From Gemmataceae bacterium (GTDB lineage: Bacteria; Planctomycetota; Planctomycetia; Gemmatales; Gemmataceae): a stretch of 46,734 nucleotides of DNA. Within the stretch, counting starts at the first letter, position 1. Each line of letters starts with the position of its first letter. Under the pieces are notes generated by a model, which made no database searches, was not told the DNA's origin, and saw only the letters and a list, made by a program, of their open reading frames with translations. Made by a program: the position numbers and the translations under genes. This document shows positions 40,815-46,734 of the stretch, piece after piece. The stretch is from positions 1 to 46,734 of the forward strand of contig JAIEMG010000272.1 of assembly GCA_019752375.1 (NCBI GenBank), read 5' to 3'.

Positions 40815-41183
40815 ATGATTCAGCAATACACCTACCTGGACGTGGCGGACAACACCGGCGCTAAAGAATGCATGTGCATCAAGGTGCTGGGAGGCAGCCG
40901 GCGGCGCTACGCGTCCATCGGCGACGTCATCGTTGCCAGTGTGAAGAAGGCAATCCCCGGCGGCGAAGTCAAGCCGGGCGACGTGGTCAAGGGCGTCATC
41001 GTCCGCACCAAGAAAGCCACGCGCCGCGACGACGGCAGCTATGTGCGGTTCGATCGCAATGCCTTGGTGCTGGTGGATGCCGAGAACAATCCGCGCGGCA
41101 CTCGTATCTTCGGTGCCGTCGCCCGGGAGCTGCGCGAGTGCGGCTTCATGAAGATCGTGAACCTGGCCGCCGAGGTGGTGTGA
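40815..41183 (+). CDS. rplN: 50S ribosomal protein L14
   Basis: A 122-residue L14, exactly the usual length. Core signatures are [40 protein letters not shown] and [21 protein letters not shown]14 forms an intersubunit bridge and binds the silencing factor RsfS in other bacteria. It ends one base before rplX. First gene of the spc block. Confidence 0.97.
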   Translation: MIQQYTYLDVADNTGAKECMCIKVLGGSRRRYASIGDVIVASVKKAIPGGEVKPGDVVKGVIVRTKKATRRDDGSYVRFDRNALVLVDAENNPRGTRIFGAVARELRECGFMKIVNLAAEVV

Positions 41184-41184
41184 C

Positions 41185-41535
41185 ATGCATTTCAAGAAAG
41201 ACGACATCGTTCAGGTCCTCACCGGCGACGACGCGGGCAGCACGGGCCGCGTGCTGCGCGTGCTGGGCGACGTCAACAAGGTCGTCGTCGAAGGCATGAA
41301 CCGGGTGTACAAGCACTTGAAGCCCAATCGCCGCAATGCCCAGGGCGGTCGGCTCTCGAAGGAGATGCCGATCGCGGCCTCCAACGTCCTGCTATATTGC
41401 TCGACGTGCCGCCATGGGGTGCGCATCGGCAAGCGCTACGGCGACGACGGCCACAAAGAGCGGTTTTGCCGTGGTTGCAAGAACAGCCTGGGTGCGGTGA
41501 GCAAGCCGCGCAAGGCGTACGCCGCGAAGAAGTAG
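41185..41535 (+). CDS. rplX: 50S ribosomal protein L24
   Basis: A 116-residue L24. The KOW motif is at the N terminus ([20 protein letters not shown]), followed by [17 protein letters not shown] and [11 protein letters not shown]. The C-terminal part has a CSTC...CRGC zinc-ribbon pattern, as in many bacterial L24 proteins. One base separates it from rplN, and 93 bases from rplE. Confidence 0.96.
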   Translation: MHFKKDDIVQVLTGDDAGSTGRVLRVLGDVNKVVVEGMNRVYKHLKPNRRNAQGGRLSKEMPIAASNVLLYCSTCRHGVRIGKRYGDDGHKERFCRGCKNSLGAVSKPRKAYAAKK

Positions 41536-41628
41536 GCGAGATCGCCGCGCGTCGTTGTCCTCTTATCGTTGACGTGACCCCGTGTCTGCCGCTTGCGGTG
41601 GATCGGGCCAATACCGAGGTTCGGTCCG

Positions 41629-42357
41629 ATGGCCGACGAAGAGAAGAAACCGAAAGACAAGCATGCCGAGGCTGGCGCTTCCGGCGAGAAGCCGCAAAAG
41701 GCCAAGGGTGGCGACAAGCCCAAGGGCGATAAGCCGAAAGGCGACGCCAAGGGTAAAGGCGATGGCAAGCCCAAGGGCGATGGCAAGCCAAAGACGCCGC
41801 CGCCTCCGAGCGGTCCGGCGCGCCTTCAGGAACGCTACAAGAAGGAAATCGCCCAGAAGCTTGGGGAAAAGTTGGGACGAAGCAACCCCAACAGCTTGCC
41901 GAAGCTTCAGAAGATCTGCGTCAACATGGGCGTCGGTAAGGCGCTGCAAGACAAGAACCGCATGGAGCAGTCGGCCGATCAGCTGACGGCTATCACCGGG
42001 CAGAAGGCCCAGGTGACCAAGGCCCGCGTCGCGGTCAGCGGCTTCCGGCTTCGCGAGAACAATGAAATCGGTTGCCGGGTGACCTTGCGTGGCAAACGCA
42101 TGTATGAGTTCCTCGACCGGCTCATCAGCGTTGCCCTGCCTCGTATTCGTGACTTTCGTGGCGTCAATCCGAAGAGCTTTGACGGCAACGGCAACTACAG
42201 CATGGGGCTGGCGGAGCAGGTGGTCTTTCCCGAGATCGACCCGGATAAGGTGACGTTCACCCAGGGCATGGACGTGACGATCGTCACCAGCACCCATAGC
42301 GACGATGAGGCTCGCGAGTTGCTTCGCCTGTTTGGCATGCCGTTCCGCGAGGCGTAA
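41629..42357 (+). CDS. rplE: 50S ribosomal protein L5 with N-terminal Lys/Gly/Pro-rich extension
   Basis: A 242-residue L5; classical L5 is about 180. The first ~60 residues are low-complexity repeats of the type [20 protein letters not shown], so probably disordered. The L5 fold follows ([60 protein letters not shown], ending [13 protein letters not shown]). L5 binds 5S rRNA. I start at the ATG at 41629; an in-frame TTG at 41593 is less likely. Confidence 0.95.
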   Translation: MADEEKKPKDKHAEAGASGEKPQKAKGGDKPKGDKPKGDAKGKGDGKPKGDGKPKTPPPPSGPARLQERYKKEIAQKLGEKLGRSNPNSLPKLQKICVNMGVGKALQDKNRMEQSADQLTAITGQKAQVTKARVAVSGFRLRENNEIGCRVTLRGKRMYEFLDRLISVALPRIRDFRGVNPKSFDGNGNYSMGLAEQVVFPEIDPDKVTFTQGMDVTIVTSTHSDDEARELLRLFGMPFREA

Positions 42358-42373
42358 TTTTTCGAGCGAGATC

Positions 42374-42607
42374 ATGGCGATTACATCGAAACGCGTACGA
42401 TTCAAGAACCAGCTCAGCCAGCTGGAAGCCGGAAAACGCGATCCGAAGCAGGCCATAGCGCCCCGCGAAATGATCCGCGTCCGGATGCGCTGCAAGCTGT
42501 GCGGCCGGCCTCGTGCCGTCTATCGCAAGTTCGGCATCTGCCGGATTTGCTTCCGAAACCTGGCCAGCGATGGCCTGATCCCCGGCGTGCGCAAGGCGAG
42601 CTGGTAG
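42374..42607 (+). CDS. rpsN: 30S ribosomal protein S14, zinc-binding type
   Basis: A 77-residue S14 with the zinc pattern [20 protein letters not shown], which identifies the C+ form. That form is usually about 61 residues; here an N-terminal extension ([20 protein letters not shown]) makes it longer. The C terminus ([11 protein letters not shown]) is typical. Start at 42374, 16 bases after rplE. Confidence 0.95.
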   Translation: MAITSKRVRFKNQLSQLEAGKRDPKQAIAPREMIRVRMRCKLCGRPRAVYRKFGICRICFRNLASDGLIPGVRKASW

Positions 42608-42624
42608 ACAAGGAACTAGCCACC

Positions 42625-43068
42625 ATGATGACCGATTCGATCGCCGACATGCTCACTCGCATCCGCAATGCCAACCGCATCGAGCGGCCCGCGGTTGAGA
42701 TGCCGGCCACCAACCAGAAGAAGGCCCTGGCCCAGGTCCTGAAGGATGAAGGCTTCATCCTCGATTACCAGATTGGCGAGTACGCCAAGGACGAGCAAGG
42801 GCATTCGACGTTCGTCGCACCGCCGAAGCAGACGGCCAAACTCGTGCTGCGAGTCTACATGAAGTACGGTCCCGAGGGCGAGAAGGTCATCCGGCACATC
42901 CAGCGGGCCAGCCGACCGGGGCGGCGTCTCTATCGCCGGCACGGACAACTTCGGCCAGTCCTCGACGGCCTGGGGATTGCCATCTTGAGCACCAGCAAGG
43001 GCGTCATGAGCGATCGCCGGGCGCGGGCCGAGCGCCTGGGCGGCGAAATGATCTGCACCGTGTGGTGA
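42625..43068 (+). CDS. rpsH: 30S ribosomal protein S8
   Basis: A 147-residue S8 (usual length about 130). Signatures: TDSIADMLTRIRNANRIERP, then GLGIAILSTSKGVMSDRRAR and the C-terminal GGEMICTVW. AAGGA is 10 bases before the ATG at 42625; ATG at 42628 is an alternative. In E. coli S8 represses the spc operon. Its stop codon is the first base of a terminator-like hairpin. Confidence 0.96.
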   Translation: MMTDSIADMLTRIRNANRIERPAVEMPATNQKKALAQVLKDEGFILDYQIGEYAKDEQGHSTFVAPPKQTAKLVLRVYMKYGPEGEKVIRHIQRASRPGRRLYRRHGQLRPVLDGLGIAILSTSKGVMSDRRARAERLGGEMICTVW

Positions 43069-43090
43069 AAAAAGGTCCGCGACCTTTTTT
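43068..43090 (+). terminator. Terminator-like A/T-flanked hairpin between rpsH and rplF
   Basis: AAAAAAGGTC (43068-43077), loop CGC, GACCTTTTTT (43081-43090): a 10-bp perfect stem whose 3' half is followed directly by the rplF leader, with GAGGAG 2 bases on. The core has only four G-C-rich pairs, but the six-T run is that of an intrinsic terminator. Within the spc operon it would act as an attenuator. Confidence 0.6.
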
Positions 43091-43103
43091 CGAGGAGAGT
43101 TTC

Positions 43104-43652
43104 ATGTCTCGTATTGGCAAGCAGCCGGTGCCGATCCCCGCGGGCGTCAAGGTCCAGGTCGCCGACGGCAAACTGCGCGTGGAAGGCCCGAAGGGCAAGC
43201 TCGAGTTGGCCTTTCATCGCAACATGAAGGTCGAGCAGGAAGCGGGCAAGTCCATCAAGGTGACCCGGCCCGACGACGAGCGTCAGAACCGCGCCTTGCA
43301 CGGCCTGACTCGTAGTTTGATCGCCAACATGGTCGAAGGCGTCACGAAGGGTTACGAAAAGACGCTCAAGATCGAAGGCATCGGCTACCAGGCGCGCATG
43401 GACAAGAAAGTGCTTGTGTTGACGGTTGGCTACGCCAATGCCGTCGAGATGCCGCCACCCGAAGGCGTCACCGTGGAATTAAAGGACCCGACGACCATCG
43501 TCATCCGCGGCGCCGACAAGCAGAAGGTCGGGCAGTATGCCGCCGAAGTGCGTCGCGTCCGCGAGCCGGAACCTTATAAGGGCAAGGGTATCCGGTACGA
43601 TAACGAACAGGTCCGTCGCAAGGAAGGCAAGGCGTTCTCCAGCGGCGGCTAA
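43104..43652 (+). CDS. rplF: 50S ribosomal protein L6
   Basis: A 182-residue L6, with two similar domains: SRIGKQPVPIPAGVKVQVAD, QNRALHGLTRSLIANMVEGV, and the C-terminal EPEPYKGKGIRYDNEQVRRK. L6 lies near the sarcin-ricin loop. GAGGAG precedes the ATG at 43104, which decides this start over the upstream in-frame GTG that lies in the hairpin. Confidence 0.97.
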   Translation: MSRIGKQPVPIPAGVKVQVADGKLRVEGPKGKLELAFHRNMKVEQEAGKSIKVTRPDDERQNRALHGLTRSLIANMVEGVTKGYEKTLKIEGIGYQARMDKKVLVLTVGYANAVEMPPPEGVTVELKDPTTIVIRGADKQKVGQYAAEVRRVREPEPYKGKGIRYDNEQVRRKEGKAFSSGG

Positions 43653-43700
43653 CATTTTCGTCAACCTTAGCCCGGCCGCCCCATGGCCGGGAGTGCAATC

Positions 43701-44069
43701 ATGGACCATCAAAAGGCGAAACAACGACGACAGCTGCGACGGCGCCATCACGTGCGCCGCGGCATTACCGGCACCGCGGAGCGTCCGCGCCTCACGGTTT
43801 TCCGCAGCTCCAAGCACATTTACGCGCAGCTGATCGATGATCTGAGCGGCGCTACTCTTGCCGCGGCCAGCAGTGCGGCCAAGGACGTCAAGTCCGGTAC
43901 GCCCTACGGCGGCAATGTCAACGCGGCCAAGGCGGTCGGCAAGCGTCTGGCGGAAGCCGCCAAGGAAAAGGGCATCCTGAAGGCCGCGTTCGATCGCGGG
44001 CACTATCGCTATCACGGCCGTGTCAAGGCGCTGGCCGACGCCGCACGCGAAGGTGGTTTGCAATTCTAG
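43701..44069 (+). CDS. rplR: 50S ribosomal protein L18
   Basis: A 122-residue L18, which binds 5S rRNA. The basic N terminus ([20 protein letters not shown]) and [20 protein letters not shown] are typical, as is [25 protein letters not shown] precedes the ATG at 43701; an in-frame ATG at 43683 lacks it. Confidence 0.96.
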   Translation: MDHQKAKQRRQLRRRHHVRRGITGTAERPRLTVFRSSKHIYAQLIDDLSGATLAAASSAAKDVKSGTPYGGNVNAAKAVGKRLAEAAKEKGILKAAFDRGHYRYHGRVKALADAAREGGLQF

Positions 44070-44107
44070 CCGCCGGCTGACCGCAGGCAGCTATTTTGGA
44101 GCTTGGT

Positions 44108-44605
44108 ATGGCAAGAGATCGCGAAGTTCGGCAAGATGGGCTTGAAGAGCGCGTTGTCAAGATCCGCCGTTGCGCTGCCGTGGTCAAGGGTGGTCGCCGC
44201 TTCAGCTTCAACGCACTCGTCGTCGTCGGCAAGCGCGACGGCCGCGTGGCCTGGGGTTACGGCAAAGCCAATGAAGTGCCGCCTGCCGTCGAGAAGGCGG
44301 TCAAGGACGCGCAGTCCCGCATGGAGCGACAGAAGCGAATCCAGCTCCGTGGCGAGACGATTCCGCACCGTGTCGTCGGCAAGTTTGGCGGCAGCCGCGT
44401 CGTGTTGGTGCCAGCCGGTCCCGGAACGGGCGTCAAGGCAGGCCCCGGTGTTCGCGACGTGCTTGAAGCCTGCGGCGTCCGCAACATCCTGACCAAGGTG
44501 CATGGAAGCAGCAACCCGATCAACCTCGTCAAGGCCACTATCGAAGGCCTCATGCTGCTGCGGACCCGCGACGAAGTGGCGCGGCTGCGAGGAGTGACGC
44601 TGTAA
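44108..44605 (+). CDS. rpsE: 30S ribosomal protein S5
   Basis: A 165-residue S5. The double-stranded-RNA-binding-like N domain reads EERVVKIRRCAAVVKGGRRF, NALVVVGKRDGRVAWGYGKA; the C domain has GTGVKAGPGVRDVLEACGVR. Its TAA stop overlaps the ATG of rplO (TAATG). The usual rpmD (L30) between rpsE and rplO is absent. Confidence 0.96.
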   Translation: MARDREVRQDGLEERVVKIRRCAAVVKGGRRFSFNALVVVGKRDGRVAWGYGKANEVPPAVEKAVKDAQSRMERQKRIQLRGETIPHRVVGKFGGSRVVLVPAGPGTGVKAGPGVRDVLEACGVRNILTKVHGSSNPINLVKATIEGLMLLRTRDEVARLRGVTL

Positions 44606-45111
44606 TGGACCTTTCAACCGTACACCAGGGCATTCACAAGCGCAAGCCCAAGAAACGCGTCGGCCGCGGCGTGGGCAGCGGACATGGCAAGACTTCTTCA
44701 CGCGGTGCCAAAGGCCAATGGGCCAGCGCCGGTGCCAAGAAGCCCGCGTCGTTGTTTGAAGGCGGCCAGATGCCGTTGTTTCGCCGCATTCCCAAGCGCG
44801 GCTTCTCGAACGCCACCTGGGCGAAGACCTTCCATGTGGTCAACGTCCGCGATCTGAACGACGCGTTCGCCGACGGCGCGACCGTGGACGCCGAGTCGCT
44901 CAAGAAGGCCGGCTTGGCGAACGGCCAGTACGATGGCATCCGCATCTTGGGCGAGGGGGAACTGACGAAGCGGCTGGTGGTGCGGGCGCATCACTTCTCC
45001 AAGTCGGCCCAGGAGAAAATCACCGCCAAAGGCGGCACCGTCGAGGTGATTCCACCGGCCAAGAAGCCGGTCCGCAACAAGATGAAGCCGCGAGCCGCCA
45101 AAGCGAAATGA
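44605..45111 (+). CDS. rplO: 50S ribosomal protein L15
   Basis: A 168-residue L15. The N terminus carries the glycine-rich extension (KKRVGRGVGSGHGKTSSRGA, then GQMPLFRRIPKRGF). The C domain has the stretch KAGLANGQYDGIRILGEGEL. The start overlaps the rpsE stop by one base, indicating tight coupling. Its own TGA stop is the first three bases of the next heptamer array. Confidence 0.96.
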   Translation: MDLSTVHQGIHKRKPKKRVGRGVGSGHGKTSSRGAKGQWASAGAKKPASLFEGGQMPLFRRIPKRGFSNATWAKTFHVVNVRDLNDAFADGATVDAESLKKAGLANGQYDGIRILGEGELTKRLVVRAHHFSKSAQEKITAKGGTVEVIPPAKKPVRNKMKPRAAKAK

Positions 45112-45246
45112 CTAATTTCAAATGACGAATGACGAATCAACGACAAATCACCTAATGCCTAAGCCCCAAGTTAGCGCGGTCGGTTTCGTTATTCGTCCTT
45201 GGTCATTCGTCATTGCTTCGTCATTCGTCCTTAGTCATTAGACATT
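45109..45246. repeat. Fold-back heptamer array between rplO and secY, TGACGAA / TTCGTCA
   Basis: In 7-bp steps from the rplO stop codon: TGACTAA, TTTCAAA, TGACGAA, TGACGAA, TCAACGA (45109-45143) and weaker units to about 45160. After a short centre the right arm reads TTCGTTA, TTCGTCC, TTGGTCA, TTCGTCA, TTGCTTC, then TTCGTCC, TTAGTCA, TTAGACA (45185-45244), with one 4-base slip of register. TTCGTCA is the exact reverse complement of TGACGAA. Confidence 0.88.
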
Positions 45247-45263
45247 ATCACCTTGGGGGCGTC

Positions 45264-46631
45264 ATGCACAAGCTGCTCACGATCTTCAAGATTCCGGAAT
45301 TAACCCGGAAGATCCTCATCACGGCCTTGTTCCTGGTCATCTACCGCGTCGGCTTTTACGTGCCGCTGCCGGTAATCGACCAGGAGAAGATGGCCAACGT
45401 CATGCGTGGCGCCGCTCAGGGCGCTCTGGGGCAAGTCCTCGGCTTCGTCTCCATGTTTTCCGGCGGCACGCTCAGCCAGAGCTGTATCTTCGGCCTTGGT
45501 GTCATGCCGTACATCTCCGCCTCCATTATCTTTCAGCTTCTCGCCAGCGTGTATCCACCGCTGGAAAAACTTCAGAAGGAAGGGGAGAGCGGCCGCAAAA
45601 AGATCAACGAATACACCCGTTACGCCACGGTCTTCATCTGCCTGATTCAGTCGTACTTCTGGGTGCTGCACATCATGCGGCCCGAACCGGACGGTCTGGG
45701 ATTGGCCATGCGCGGCTTTGACGGCTTCTTCTACGGCATGACCGCCGTCGTCACCATGAGCGCCGGCACCATCTTCCTGATGTGGATCGGCGAGCAGATT
45801 GACGAATACGGAATCGGCAACGGCATCAGCCTCATCATCATGGCCGGCATCGTCGCCCGCATCCCGGACGCGACCAAGACGCTGTTCATCGATTCCAACG
45901 GCCGGATCAAGGACTCCATCCTGACGCTGGGCGGCTCGGGCAGCGGCAACGACGTCGGCTTCGAGAAAGTGATCGTGCTCATCGTCCTGTTCGTCGCCGT
46001 GGTCGTCGCCGTCATCGCCATCACCAAGGGACAACGGCGCATCCCCACGCAGTCGGCCAAGCACGTTCGCGGTCGTCGCGTCTACGGCGGCACCCGTCAG
46101 TACCTGCCGCTCAAGGTCAACCAGGCGGGCGTCATGCCGGTAATTTTCGCCAGCAGCTTGCTCATGCTGCCGTACTTCATGTTCAACCTGCTGCATAGCT
46201 CGACGGGCTGGCGCTGGACCGGCTGGCTATCCGAGGCGTTCGTCCGTCAAGGCTATACGTACAATCTTTTCTACATCGCGCTGATCTACTTCTTCTGCTA
46301 CTTCTGGACCGCCATTACCTTCAACCCGAAGGACATGGCGAACAACCTGAAGGATTACGGCAGCTTCATCCCCGGCTACCGTCCGGGCAAGCGCACGGCC
46401 GATTACCTGGAACGCGTCATCATGCGCATCACCTACGTCGGTGCCGCGTTCCTCGCAGTGGTGGCTATCATCCCAAGCCTGATCTCGGCCGGCATGGAGG
46501 TCGATTACCGCGTGGCCAGTTTCTACGGTGGTACCGGCCTCTTGATCGTCATCAGTGTTGCGTTGGACCTGGTGCAAAAGATCAACAGCCACCTCGTCAT
46601 GCGGAACTATCCCGGCCTCACCGAAGACTAG
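45264..46631 (+). CDS. secY: Protein translocase subunit SecY
   Basis: A 455-residue membrane protein with about ten membrane segments. It starts HKLLTIFKIPELTRKILITA at the ATG at 45264. Signature elements are GVMPYISASIIFQLLASVYP (plug/TM2 region), the cytoplasmic loop EYGIGNGISLIIMAGIVARI, the loop RRVYGGTRQYLPLKVNQAGV before TM7, and the C-terminal region ERVIMRITYVGAAFLAVVAI. It partners with the long SecE encoded at 17.4 kb. It follows rplO as in other bacteria, after a repeat-filled spacer. Confidence 0.97.
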   Translation: MHKLLTIFKIPELTRKILITALFLVIYRVGFYVPLPVIDQEKMANVMRGAAQGALGQVLGFVSMFSGGTLSQSCIFGLGVMPYISASIIFQLLASVYPPLEKLQKEGESGRKKINEYTRYATVFICLIQSYFWVLHIMRPEPDGLGLAMRGFDGFFYGMTAVVTMSAGTIFLMWIGEQIDEYGIGNGISLIIMAGIVARIPDATKTLFIDSNGRIKDSILTLGGSGSGNDVGFEKVIVLIVLFVAVVVAVIAITKGQRRIPTQSAKHVRGRRVYGGTRQYLPLKVNQAGVMPVIFASSLLMLPYFMFNLLHSSTGWRWTGWLSEAFVRQGYTYNLFYIALIYFFCYFWTAITFNPKDMANNLKDYGSFIPGYRPGKRTADYLERVIMRITYVGAAFLAVVAIIPSLISAGMEVDYRVASFYGGTGLLIVISVALDLVQKINSHLVMRNYPGLTED

Positions 46632-46734
46632 GCACTGGAACTGTCGTCGAGCGTCGGAGGTAACTTCTCAATAACCCTGGGTCAGCGCGCAATCTGAGCA
46701 GGAAGGCGAACCGCAGCGCGGTTGGTCAGGTCAG
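46632..46734. other. Spacer after secY to window end
   Basis: 103 bases with no gene I can support. GGAGG occurs at 46667-46671 with no in-frame start I can extend before the window ends. In other bacteria the next gene is often adk or map; none is visible here. Confidence 0.4.

Noticed and set aside
44603-44608. rpmD (L30) gene hidden between rpsE and rplO
   Set aside because: The two genes overlap at TAATG, leaving no room. L30 is dispensable and missing in many bacteria, so I do not count it as a strong oddity.

Overview
The window is a G+C-rich bacterial chromosome segment, most likely from a planctomycete (Planctomycetota, probably Gemmatales-like; family-level placement is a guess). 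The grounds are a very long SecE, an EF-Tu with a non-canonical switch I, an EF-G resembling the spirochaete/planctomycete/delta type, a Minf_1886-type protein, PPC-domain secreted proteins, and a protein joining TPRs to two RNA-polymerase alpha-CTD copies. No species is claimed.

Left part (1-14343), mixed housekeeping and accessory genes on both strands: an octamer array at the edge; a TPR/tandem alpha-CTD protein; a THUMP-type RNA methyltransferase; a degraded hicBA toxin-antitoxin remnant overlapping queF; a PPC-domain secreted protein; a secreted beta-propeller-like protein; two small unknown proteins; a secreted protein with STN-like repeats; L-serine dehydratase; a PSP1/RicT protein; a Minf_1886 protein; a membrane-anchored unknown; and an MFS transporter.

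Right part (14767-46734), one long co-directional translation/transcription supercluster on the + strand: tRNA-Thr(TGT), Tyr(GTA), Gly(TCC), [HNH gene], tRNA-Thr(GGT), tuf, rpmG, tRNA-Trp, secE, nusG, rplK, rplA, rplJ, rplL, rpoB, [HEPN gene + unknown], rpoC, rpsL, [small zinc-ribbon gene], rpsG, fusA, rpsJ, rplD, rplW, rplB, rpsS, initiator tRNA-fMet, [antisense HNH gene], rplV, rpsC, rplP, rpmC, rpsQ, rplN, rplX, rplE, rpsN, rpsH, rplF, rplR, rpsE, rplO, secY. This is the classical order of the tufB, rif (L11-L10-beta), str, S10 and spc operons joined together, which supplies the ribosome, RNA polymerase, elongation factors and SecY/SecE. The departures are bracketed. rplC (L3) is missing between rpsJ and rplD, and rpmD (L30) is missing between rpsE and rplO.

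The most striking structure is not a gene. At least eight spacers in the window, seven of them in the supercluster, are built from degenerate 7-bp tandem units on one side and their reverse complement on the other, often starting at or within a few bases of the upstream stop codon. The heptamer differs from spacer to spacer (AAAAAGG, AGTAGTC, ACTGACC, TGACGAA, TGAACGA and others). Other spacers carry perfect 20-bp inverted repeats or CCCACGGG palindromes. I regard these fold-back heptamer arrays, together with HNH genes lodged beside tRNA genes and the HEPN pair lodged between rpoB and rpoC, as the best candidates for something undescribed.
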